Source: a bacterium (lineage in GTDB: Bacteria; Bacillota_I; Bacilli_A; Izemoplasmatales; Hujiaoplasmataceae). Taken from it: DNA of 37,215 nt. Under the pieces are notes generated by a model. It was not told the origin of the DNA and did not search any database. It saw nothing but the letters and a program-made list of their open reading frames with translations. The stretch is from positions 1-37,215 of the forward strand of contig JAUXXX010000022.1 of the NCBI GenBank assembly GCA_030684695.1. The letters are read 5' to 3'. The position numbers were made by a program, and so were the translations under genes. Position 1 is the first letter of the stretch; each line of letters opens with the position of its first letter. Below are positions 1 through 6,958 of this stretch, piece after piece.

Positions 1-187
1 CAAATGAGAATTAGGAACTTAAAAAGAAAAATAAACAGATAAGTACAAGTCAACAAAACATGATCGAATTGCCTTAATTTTAAACACAAAATACACTGAT
101 TTTTGGAAGAATTTTCCTTACAAAAACGTATAAATTTACATAAAAAAAAGTTTCGTCAAATCTTGTTCGAAAGTCATCAATTGTGAC

Positions 188-215
188 TTGCAAACCACAT
201 AAATCAGCGTATAAT
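188..215 (+). promoter_or_regulatory. Predicted sigma-A promoter of the microprotein gene
   Basis: TTGCAA (188-193), a 16-nt spacer and a perfect TATAAT (210-215). An 11-nt direct repeat, GAAAGTCATCA, occurs at 169-179 and again at 225-235, flanking the promoter. An inverted repeat AAGTCA-N7-TGACTT (171-189) overlaps the -35 box. The repeats could be regulator sites or part of leader structure; this is inference. The implied leader is about 75 nt. Confidence 0.65.
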
Positions 216-298
216 GAAGGTGTGGAAAGTCATCATCTCCTTGGACTCCCCTGAAGTGGGAAGCCCAATGAAATGATGAACGAAAGGAGGACTCTATC

Positions 299-436
299 AT
301 GGACAAAAAACCAGAATTCAAAAAACCAGAAGTGAAACCAGCAGCAAAACCAGAAGTAAAACCAGTTGCTAAACCAGAAGTAAAACCAGCAGCAAAACCA
401 GAAGTAAAACCTGCTCAAAAACCGTTCAAGAAATAA
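299..436 (+). CDS. 45-residue Lys/Pro/Glu/Val/Ala-rich repeat microprotein
   Basis: I do not recognise a family. The ATG at 299 has a textbook AGGAGG (285-290) 8 nt upstream. The gene has its own consensus promoter upstream and a clear terminator just after the stop, which argues strongly that it is expressed. The product is almost entirely a short repeat: KPEVKP followed by AAK or VAK, about four copies across residues 8-42, ending in a basic tail. There is no signal peptide, membrane segment or cysteine. It is highly charged and should be disordered or extended, like the Pro/Lys-rich spacer regions of surface proteins but free-standing. The leader may fold (TCATCAT 230-236 against ATGATGA 273-279). 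A nucleic-acid or envelope-polymer binding role is possible only as a guess. The antisense frames here are Phe/Trp-rich nonsense. Confidence 0.65.
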   Translation: MDKKPEFKKPEVKPAAKPEVKPVAKPEVKPAAKPEVKPAQKPFKK

Positions 437-463
437 TTGTGCGTCGAATATAGATTCAATCTA

Positions 464-489
464 GGCATTCCCTTTGGAGTGCCTTTTTT
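464..489 (+). terminator. Rho-independent terminator after the microprotein
   Basis: An 8-bp stem GGCATTCC/GGAGTGCC (one G-T pair) closes a CTTT loop and is followed directly by six T. It separates the microprotein from the GH130 gene. Confidence 0.85.
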
Positions 490-568
490 GTTAAATTTTG
501 CGATAATGTTTATATAAACATTGCACAATTCCTTTAAAAATTATAGTATAAATTGTCATTTTTCTTGC

Positions 569-596
569 TTGCATGTATCATTTTTTTTGATATGAT
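569..596 (+). promoter_or_regulatory. Predicted promoter of the first GH130 gene
   Basis: TTGCAT (569-574), a 16-nt spacer and TATGAT (591-596), with the transcript expected to start near 603. An inverted repeat TATCA-T7-TGATA (576-592) covers the spacer and the start of the -10 box and could be an operator. A less well spaced alternative lies upstream (TTGCAC at 521, TATAGT at 542). The -35 hexamer TTGCAT is the same as in the operon promoter at 1727. Confidence 0.6.
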
Positions 597-634
597 TATA
601 CGTAGAGCCATCACTTATCGAAGGAGAATACCAC

Positions 635-1648
635 ATGAAACTAATCAAATCCCCACTGAACCCCATCCTCTCTCCCAATCAAAAAAACGAATGGGAAAAT
701 CTCGTTGTCTTAAATCCTGCAGTGATTTATGACGAGGAAAAACAAGAATTTGTCATGCTGTATCGTGCAGCTGGCGATACACTCGAGCACTACATCTATT
801 TGGGACTTGCAACGTCCAAAGATGGATTTCATTTTGAACGACAATTGGATCATCCTGTTTTAGAACCTGACTACAATGGAGAAGATGGCGGATGTGTTGA
901 AGATCCTCGTTTGGTCAAAATGGGTGAGTGGTATTACTTAACTTATGCCGCTAGACCTTATGCTCCTGGACGATATTGGCTGAATGAACCCAAGCCTTGG
1001 TTTAATCCTCCAGTCGATGGCCCAGTATTCTTACGCTGGAACAATACGGTAACCTATCTTGCCATTACCCAAGACTTCATCCATTACAAAAAACTAGGTC
1101 GCATTACCGATACGAGGGATGACGACCGTGATGTGTACATTTTTCCGGAACGAATCAATGGAAAGTTTGTTCGGATTTCTCGTCCGATGTATGCTTGTGG
1201 AGAAGGATATGAAAATATGCGTGCTGCGATTTGGATTTCATTTTCCGATGATTTAATGGAATGGCCAACAAGAAAGCTTTTAATGAAGGGTGAATATTGG
1301 TGGGAGTCCAAAAAGATTGGTGGATCATGTCCACCGTTAAAAACACCTTATGGATGGTTTATGATTGTTCATGGAGTTTGTGAAGAAGACCAATCCTACC
1401 GGGTTGGTGCGGTGTTAATGGACTTGGTTCACCCAGATAAGATTCTGGCTAGAACCAAAGAACCCATTATGGTACCCGATCAAGACTATGAAGCAAGAGG
1501 AGTATACAATGGTTGTGTATTCCCTACAGGAAATGTTGTCAAAGATGGAATCTTGTATGTGTACTATGGTGCTGCGGACAAGACAGTATGTGTCGCAACC
1601 TGTGATTTTGAAGAATTATTGCAAGGCATGATCCACAATCAATTGTAA
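635..1648 (+). CDS. GH130 beta-mannoside phosphorylase
   Basis: Probable inverting phosphorylase that splits a beta-mannoside with inorganic phosphate to give mannose-1-phosphate in the cytoplasm (no signal peptide). The five-bladed propeller family is recognisable from the EDPR motif at residues 89-92 (D90 as catalytic acid), KIGG (K227), HGV (H246) and a C-terminal YYGAAD. The Lys and His match positions that bind phosphate in characterised GH130 phosphorylases, which favours phosphorolysis over hydrolysis. The length of 337 residues is closer to the GH130_2-type enzymes than to the longer mannosylglucose phosphorylases. The ATG at 635 has an AAGGAG site 8 nt upstream. It has its own promoter and terminator and so can be made independently of the large operon. 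Linkage (beta-1,4 or beta-1,2) and acceptor (mannose, glucose, GlcNAc) cannot be read from the sequence. Confidence 0.87.
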   Translation: MKLIKSPLNPILSPNQKNEWENLVVLNPAVIYDEEKQEFVMLYRAAGDTLEHYIYLGLATSKDGFHFERQLDHPVLEPDYNGEDGGCVEDPRLVKMGEWYYLTYAARPYAPGRYWLNEPKPWFNPPVDGPVFLRWNNTVTYLAITQDFIHYKKLGRITDTRDDDRDVYIFPERINGKFVRISRPMYACGEGYENMRAAIWISFSDDLMEWPTRKLLMKGEYWWESKKIGGSCPPLKTPYGWFMIVHGVCEEDQSYRVGAVLMDLVHPDKILARTKEPIMVPDQDYEARGVYNGCVFPTGNVVKDGILYVYYGAADKTVCVATCDFEELLQGMIHNQL

Positions 1649-1657
1649 ATTTATCCC

Positions 1658-1688
1658 CCCTTTAGGATTCTTCCTAGAGGGTTTTTTT
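1658..1688 (+). terminator. Rho-independent terminator after the first GH130 gene
   Basis: A 10-bp stem (1658-1667 with 1672-1681, one G-T pair) and a 4-nt loop are followed by seven T. It isolates the GH130 gene from the operon that begins at 1727. Confidence 0.88.
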
Positions 1689-1726
1689 ATTTGAATAGAA
1701 ATTTGCAAAAAAATGTAAGGGCTATC

Positions 1727-1755
1727 TTGCATTATTGAATCATCTCGAATATAAT
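1727..1755 (+). promoter_or_regulatory. Predicted promoter of the 32-kb glycan operon
   Basis: TTGCAT (1727-1732), a 17-nt spacer and a perfect TATAAT (1750-1755). This is the best promoter match ahead of the long gene run and no comparable one was noticed inside it. A GTTA-rich direct repeat (1758-1774) sits around the expected start site. I see no clean LacI-type palindrome. Confidence 0.72.
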
Positions 1756-1793
1756 AAGGTTATCGGTTAAGTTACAAAAACGGAGGACTCAAA

Positions 1794-3443
1794 ATGAAAA
1801 AGATTTTTTCAATGGTTTTGTTGGTTCTATTTGCATCTGTCATCGGTGCTTGTCAGACCACTTTACTACAAACGACTACCACTAGTTCTTTGCTTTCAAG
1901 TACTAGTGAAACAACGATTTCTTCCACCACTTTACCAACAACTAATACACCAACGACTCAATCCACCTCACCAACCACAATTTTAACGACATCATCTACC
2001 ACTTTATTGCCTACTACATCGACAACCACGATGACTTCCACTCAACCTACATTATCGAGTGTATCGGGTATTCAAATAGAAGGATCCATCATCACGTTTG
2101 AAAGTGTACCATCGGCTACGAAGTATCGGTTGTATGTTTATGATACACAAGACCAATTGGTCAAAGAGTTTTTTGTATCCTCAGGTTTTGATTTATTATT
2201 ACTCTTAGAACCAGGAACTTATCGCTTTTCCATCAAAGCAACCGCTCCTGGATTTAACGATTCAAGCATCACGTACCCATTAGAACAAGCCATCTTTGAC
2301 AAAAATGCGGTCAGCGTATTGTCAGAAGAACTACTTAATGATCCTACCAAGATTCGTTTTATCGGAAGAACATATTACAACGACCAAGACGCTACACGCT
2401 ACTTTTTCTTTACTGCAAGTGGGTTTGAAGTGACATTTTATGGCACTGAGCTCAAAGCTATTTTCAAGGCGTCCAATTCATCTAATCTTTCAAAACAAGC
2501 CTACCTTGTGGTTTTTATAGATGGAGAAGAAGATCCCACCAAGGGAACTACCATTGTACTAAATCAAAACATTGAAGAATATACGTTAGTTTCCGGACTC
2601 CCTGAAGGATTTCATACCGTCAAGGTGTTAAAGCGAAGCGAAGCAATTGATTCGAATACTTCGTTAATGCAATTATCAACGGATGGGATTTTTTCCACCC
2701 CACCGTTAGCAAAAAACTTTAGAATCCAGTACATCGCTGCTTCCTCTTCGACAGGATATGGAAATCTTGGATCTTCAAGTGTCAGCAAATCGAGTGCGAA
2801 CTCTCATGGATTGCTGGCGTTTGCGTACTTAACATCGTACTTACTTGATGCTGAAACCTCGATCTTCTCTTCGAGTGGATGGGGAGTTTCGAGAGGATAT
2901 AACACAGGGGGAGCCATCAACGAAACCCAAAACATTCCCGCTGCGTACCAATACTTTGCAATCAATGATGCCAATACCGTCTTTACTACACCAGGGACTT
3001 GGAACCATAGCGATTATGTTCCTGATGTTGTAGTAGTTAATTTAGGAACCAATGACTTTAACTCCAGTGGGTATAATTCGATGAACACTGAGCAAAAAGC
3101 AGCGTTAGTTTCGAGATTCATCGCCGATTATTCCGCGTTTCTTGTCCTGTTAAACAATCAATATCCCAATGCAGTGATTATCGTTGCTTATGGATTGATG
3201 GGAGAAGCTTCTACACTTGGTGGATTTACCAATCAAGCCATCCAATTAGCCAATCAAACCATCGGAGAAACGGTCTGTGTTCCATTCCAAATGGAAGCTG
3301 CTGGAACAGCACCCAACCCATATGGATCCAATTATCATCCCAATGTAGGAACGAGCATGAATGTAGCTCAAGCATTGGCAACACTCATACATACCCTTAC
3401 CGGCAGAGAAATCACCCGTGAAATGATTACTTATCCCGCATAA
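1794..3443 (+). CDS. Secreted lipoprotein SGNH/CE2-like acetylesterase
   Basis: Probable surface-anchored carbohydrate O-acetylesterase. Order: signal peptide with lipobox Cys20, a Ser/Thr-rich linker to about residue 88, a fibronectin-like segment (about 90-165), a jelly-roll domain (about 185-300) containing the GR...TASG..V.FYGT pattern typical of family CE2, then an SGNH hydrolase domain (about 310-540). The oxyanion motif NLGTND is at 416-421 and the catalytic HPN at 515-517. The nucleophile block reads AAS with S317 followed by TGYGN, where CE2 enzymes normally have GDS: Ser is kept but Gly and Asp are replaced. CE2 enzymes act on acetylated glucomannan and xylan oligosaccharides, which fits the mannoside genes around it. 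Start set by GGAGG 6-10 nt before the ATG. First gene of the operon. Substrate is inferred. Confidence 0.8.
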   Translation: MKKIFSMVLLVLFASVIGACQTTLLQTTTTSSLLSSTSETTISSTTLPTTNTPTTQSTSPTTILTTSSTTLLPTTSTTTMTSTQPTLSSVSGIQIEGSIITFESVPSATKYRLYVYDTQDQLVKEFFVSSGFDLLLLLEPGTYRFSIKATAPGFNDSSITYPLEQAIFDKNAVSVLSEELLNDPTKIRFIGRTYYNDQDATRYFFFTASGFEVTFYGTELKAIFKASNSSNLSKQAYLVVFIDGEEDPTKGTTIVLNQNIEEYTLVSGLPEGFHTVKVLKRSEAIDSNTSLMQLSTDGIFSTPPLAKNFRIQYIAASSSTGYGNLGSSSVSKSSANSHGLLAFAYLTSYLLDAETSIFSSSGWGVSRGYNTGGAINETQNIPAAYQYFAINDANTVFTTPGTWNHSDYVPDVVVVNLGTNDFNSSGYNSMNTEQKAALVSRFIADYSAFLVLLNNQYPNAVIIVAYGLMGEASTLGGFTNQAIQLANQTIGETVCVPFQMEAAGTAPNPYGSNYHPNVGTSMNVAQALATLIHTLTGREITREMITYPA

Positions 3444-3470
3444 TTCAAAGAAAGCAAAGGTCGACTATCC

Positions 3471-5918
3471 ATGAAAAAACACTTCTTGCACGGAACTTGG
3501 ACATTATCCTCTCCATCCTTATCCATTACTTGTGAAGGGATGGTTCCTGGTTCTATTTATGGGGACCTTTTACGAAACAACCTAATTGAAGATCCGTTTT
3601 ATCGTGACAATGAGTTTAAGGTTTGTGCACTGATGGAACACGATTTTTCTTATGAACGTACGTTTGAAATCAACACAATCGATGACTCTTTACAAACTGT
3701 TTTGGTTTGTGAAGGGTTGGATACCTTAGCAAATGTTTATTTGAATAAGGAACATATTGCATCGACAAACAATATGCACCGAACGTATCGAATTGATGTG
3801 ACTAAAGAATTGCGTGTAGGAGTCAATCATATTCGCATCGATATTTTATCTCCGATCCAATTTATGAAACAAAAAGAGCAAAATCGAACCTATCCCTTAT
3901 TTCAAAACAAAGATACCATCAAAGGATACATCCACTTACGCAAGGGAAGTTCCATGTTGGGATGGGACTGGGGTCCTAAACTACCTGATGGTGGAATTTG
4001 GAGAAGTATTTACCTAGAAACCATCCATCAATCGAGGATTGATTCGTTGATGATTCATCAAATTCATCAAGAAGATAACGTCTTTTTACGTATCACTCCA
4101 CTACTTGAAACAAGGGTGGATGCACCGCTTGATTTGTTATGCATTATCAAAGATTCACAAGGAAGTATTGTCCATTCAAGCATGTTTCCTGTCATAGGGT
4201 CACCAACTTTTGATGTCATGATTCATGATGCGAAGAAATGGTACCCTTGTGGATATGGAGCACAAGAACTCTATACCATCGATTGTATGTTGTTTTCCAA
4301 CGGAGTTAAAATCGACATGCAATCCAAACGCATTGGATTGAGGGAAATTGTAGTCAAACGTCAAGACGATACCTACGGGCAAAGTTTTACATTTGTTTGT
4401 AACGGCATTGAAATCTTTGCTCGGGGAGCGAATTACATCCCTGAAGATAACCTATTATCAAGAACCAGTAAACTGCTTACAAGAGATTTACTTACACTAG
4501 CCAAAGAAGCTTCCCACAACATGATTCGAGTATGGGGAGGAGGCATTTATCCAGAGGATTACTTTTATGACATCTGTGATGAATTAGGACTGTTAGTATG
4601 GCAAGATTTGATGTTTGCTTGCTCGGTATATGACATGGATGATGTTGATTTTGTCGATACGATGAAAGTGGAAATAAAAGACAATCTAATTCGGATTCGT
4701 CATCATGCATGTTTGGCACTCATTTGTGGAAACAACGAAAACGAAACAGCGATTGAACATTGGAATGTGCCATCCTTAGAACGTAGTAAAGATTATTACA
4801 TTCGCCAATACGTTACCACCATTCAACCCATTGTTTCCACCTACGCACCACAAATAACATACTGGGTCTCTTCTCCATCAAGTGGAAAAACACCGTTTGA
4901 AGGATCAAATAGTGACCATTTTGGAGACATGCATTACTGGGGAGTATGGCATAACAACGAACCTATTCATTATTATCGTCATTACTTTCCCAGATTTATG
5001 AGTGAGTTTGGTATTCAATCCTTTCCAGCTCTAAAAACCGTAGAAACATTTACCAAAGAAATGGACCGAAATATCTTTTCATATGTAATGGAAGTACACC
5101 AAAAGAACAATACAGCCAACGATAAGATATTAAATTATATAGGAAAGATGTTTCAGTATCCCAAAGATTTTAATTCGCTTCTATATGTATCTCAACTCAT
5201 CCAAGCCGAAGGCATTCGGTATGGAGTTGAGCATTGGCGAAGATTTCGTGGACAATGCATGGGAGCGGTTTATTGGCAATTGAATGATTGTTATCCTGTG
5301 GCTTCTTGGTCAAGCATTGATTATTTTCATCGTCCGAAAGCACTATATTATCACTCGAAGAAGTTTTTTTCGGATGTGCTACTCTCCATTGAAGAGACAG
5401 CCAATCAAGCCAACATTCACCTTTCCAACGAATCTTTACAAGAAATTCAGGGAGCCATCCATCTTAAGTGGATGGATGTGGATGGAATCATCATAGAAGA
5501 GCGATCCCATGAAGTCGTAATTCTTCCTCAAACTTCTGCAATAGTGGACCACTTCTCAACCACCCTTGAATACAGTCAACTCATGGACAAAGTGTTGGTT
5601 GTCGAGTTTACTAACAAAAGTGGTCAACGTGTATCAAACCAAGTGTCGTTTGTCCCTGATAAACATCTTTCTTTAAAAAAACCACAAATCAAAACTCTTA
5701 TCCATCTTCAAGATCAAACATTAACCATGGAGTTATCAACAGACACCTTGGCAAAGTATGTTGAAATTGGTCACAACATACACGATATCCGCGCCTCAGA
5801 CCAATACTTCCACTTGTTTCCCAATAAACCAATTTTTGTAGAAGTTCCTTGGAATGATTCAATAGAAGAGTTCGTAAATGGATTGCAGCTTCGTTCTTTA
5901 GTAGACACCTATTTGTAG
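3471..5918 (+). CDS. GH2 beta-mannosidase, cytoplasmic
   Basis: Exo-acting retaining glycosidase expected to remove beta-mannose from the non-reducing end of imported oligosaccharides. At 815 residues it has the usual length and layout: N-terminal beta-sandwich with VPGSIYGDLL (25-34) and WDWGPK (165-170), an Ig-like domain (about 185-295), a TIM barrel (about 296-620) and C-terminal beta-sandwich material. Within the barrel ARGANYIPED (317-326) and RVWGGGIYPED (353-363) are typical of beta-mannosidases and exo-glucosaminidases. The acid/base is E423 in GNNENE and the nucleophile E512 in SEFG. There is no signal peptide, so it works inside the cell. It starts 27 bp after the esterase gene. 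The GH2 assignment is secure; exo-beta-glucosaminidase is the main alternative, but the GH130 and ManA neighbours favour mannose. Confidence 0.9.
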   Translation: MKKHFLHGTWTLSSPSLSITCEGMVPGSIYGDLLRNNLIEDPFYRDNEFKVCALMEHDFSYERTFEINTIDDSLQTVLVCEGLDTLANVYLNKEHIASTNNMHRTYRIDVTKELRVGVNHIRIDILSPIQFMKQKEQNRTYPLFQNKDTIKGYIHLRKGSSMLGWDWGPKLPDGGIWRSIYLETIHQSRIDSLMIHQIHQEDNVFLRITPLLETRVDAPLDLLCIIKDSQGSIVHSSMFPVIGSPTFDVMIHDAKKWYPCGYGAQELYTIDCMLFSNGVKIDMQSKRIGLREIVVKRQDDTYGQSFTFVCNGIEIFARGANYIPEDNLLSRTSKLLTRDLLTLAKEASHNMIRVWGGGIYPEDYFYDICDELGLLVWQDLMFACSVYDMDDVDFVDTMKVEIKDNLIRIRHHACLALICGNNENETAIEHWNVPSLERSKDYYIRQYVTTIQPIVSTYAPQITYWVSSPSSGKTPFEGSNSDHFGDMHYWGVWHNNEPIHYYRHYFPRFMSEFGIQSFPALKTVETFTKEMDRNIFSYVMEVHQKNNTANDKILNYIGKMFQYPKDFNSLLYVSQLIQAEGIRYGVEHWRRFRGQCMGAVYWQLNDCYPVASWSSIDYFHRPKALYYHSKKFFSDVLLSIEETANQANIHLSNESLQEIQGAIHLKWMDVDGIIIEERSHEVVILPQTSAIVDHFSTTLEYSQLMDKVLVVEFTNKSGQRVSNQVSFVPDKHLSLKKPQIKTLIHLQDQTLTMELSTDTLAKYVEIGHNIHDIRASDQYFHLFPNKPIFVEVPWNDSIEEFVNGLQLRSLVDTYL

Positions 5919-5927
5919 GAGGATTTC

Positions 5928-6950
5928 ATGAAAGATAAAATTAACATGCTTGATATTGCCAATGAATTAGGAATTTCAAAAGTTTCGGTATCCAAAGCAC
6001 TTTCTGATAAAGAAGGTGTTTCTGAAGAATTACGCGTGAAAGTAAAAGAAGTAGCGCATAAGCTCGGATACCGGATTAACAATTCTGCTCGGAGTTTGAA
6101 AACCGATCGACAATTTAATATTGGAATCTTAATCTCTGAAAAATTCATTATGGACAAAGAAGCGTATTATTTTTATGTTTCTGGAGAAATCATTCGTAAG
6201 TTAGATGATTATTCCATCTCTGGGATTATGGAAATCATTACCGAGACCAGCGAGTTAAACGCTTCCTCCCCACGTTGTTATAACGAGAAAAAAGTCGATG
6301 GGCTCATTGTCCTAGGTCAATTACAATGTGATTATTTACAAATGATTGAGTCCTTACAAGTTCCTTCTGTATTCTTTGATTTTTATGTAAAAAACGCAAA
6401 AATTGATTCGATTACAGCAGATAACTTTTTCTCAGGATATTCCCTTACAAACTTACTTGTATCAAAAGGACATAAAAAAATCGCCTATGTTGGATCGATT
6501 ATGGCAACTTCCTCCATTCAAGATCGTTATTTGGGATATTACAAATCCTTGATAGAAAACGAAATATCACTTCGTAAAGAATATGTAATCGAAGACCGTG
6601 ATGATCATGGCCGATTAATTACTTTACAACTACCAGAAGATTTACCTACTGCATTTGTTTGTAACTGTGATCAAGTAGCGTATTCCTTGGTTCAAGAACT
6701 AAAAAAAGCTGGGAAAAAGGTGCCAGATGATTGTTCTGTCGTCGGCTTTGACAACAGCTTGTATTCAACCCTTGTAGACCCACAAATCACAACCGTAGAC
6801 CACAACATTGACAAAATGGTTTCTACTGCAGTGAAAGTGATTACCAAGAAAATTGCGAATCCTCAACGGACCTACGACCGGATCTTAGTACCTGGAACGA
6901 TCATTGAGCGATTTTCAGTAAAAGACTTACGCCTTGACCAAGTATCATAG
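5928..6950 (+). CDS. LacI-family transcriptional regulator
   Basis: One-component regulator of the LacI/GalR family and the likely sugar-responsive switch of the locus. Residues 6-25 form the helix-turn-helix (LDIANELGISKVSVSKAL), followed by a hinge region around GYRINNSARSLKTDR (47-61). The rest is a periplasmic-binding-protein fold for effector binding and dimerisation, ending with the family-typical DDCSVVGFDN and ITTVDHN segments. The length of 340 residues is normal. It lies inside the operon, 9 bp after the GH2 gene and 8 bp before the next lipoprotein, with a strong AGGAGG before its ATG, so it is probably co-transcribed with its targets and autoregulated. Effector and operator are unknown; the effector may be an oligosaccharide or a sugar phosphate from the pathway. 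Confidence 0.93.
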   Translation: MKDKINMLDIANELGISKVSVSKALSDKEGVSEELRVKVKEVAHKLGYRINNSARSLKTDRQFNIGILISEKFIMDKEAYYFYVSGEIIRKLDDYSISGIMEIITETSELNASSPRCYNEKKVDGLIVLGQLQCDYLQMIESLQVPSVFFDFYVKNAKIDSITADNFFSGYSLTNLLVSKGHKKIAYVGSIMATSSIQDRYLGYYKSLIENEISLRKEYVIEDRDDHGRLITLQLPEDLPTAFVCNCDQVAYSLVQELKKAGKKVPDDCSVVGFDNSLYSTLVDPQITTVDHNIDKMVSTAVKVITKKIANPQRTYDRILVPGTIIERFSVKDLRLDQVS

Positions 6951-6958
6951 GAGACTCC

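Noticed and set aside
233-418. Antisense frame very rich in Phe, Trp and Cys
   Set aside because: It is the complement of the KPEVKP repeat of the microprotein; the composition is an artefact of reading the repeat backwards, and there is no ribosome binding site.
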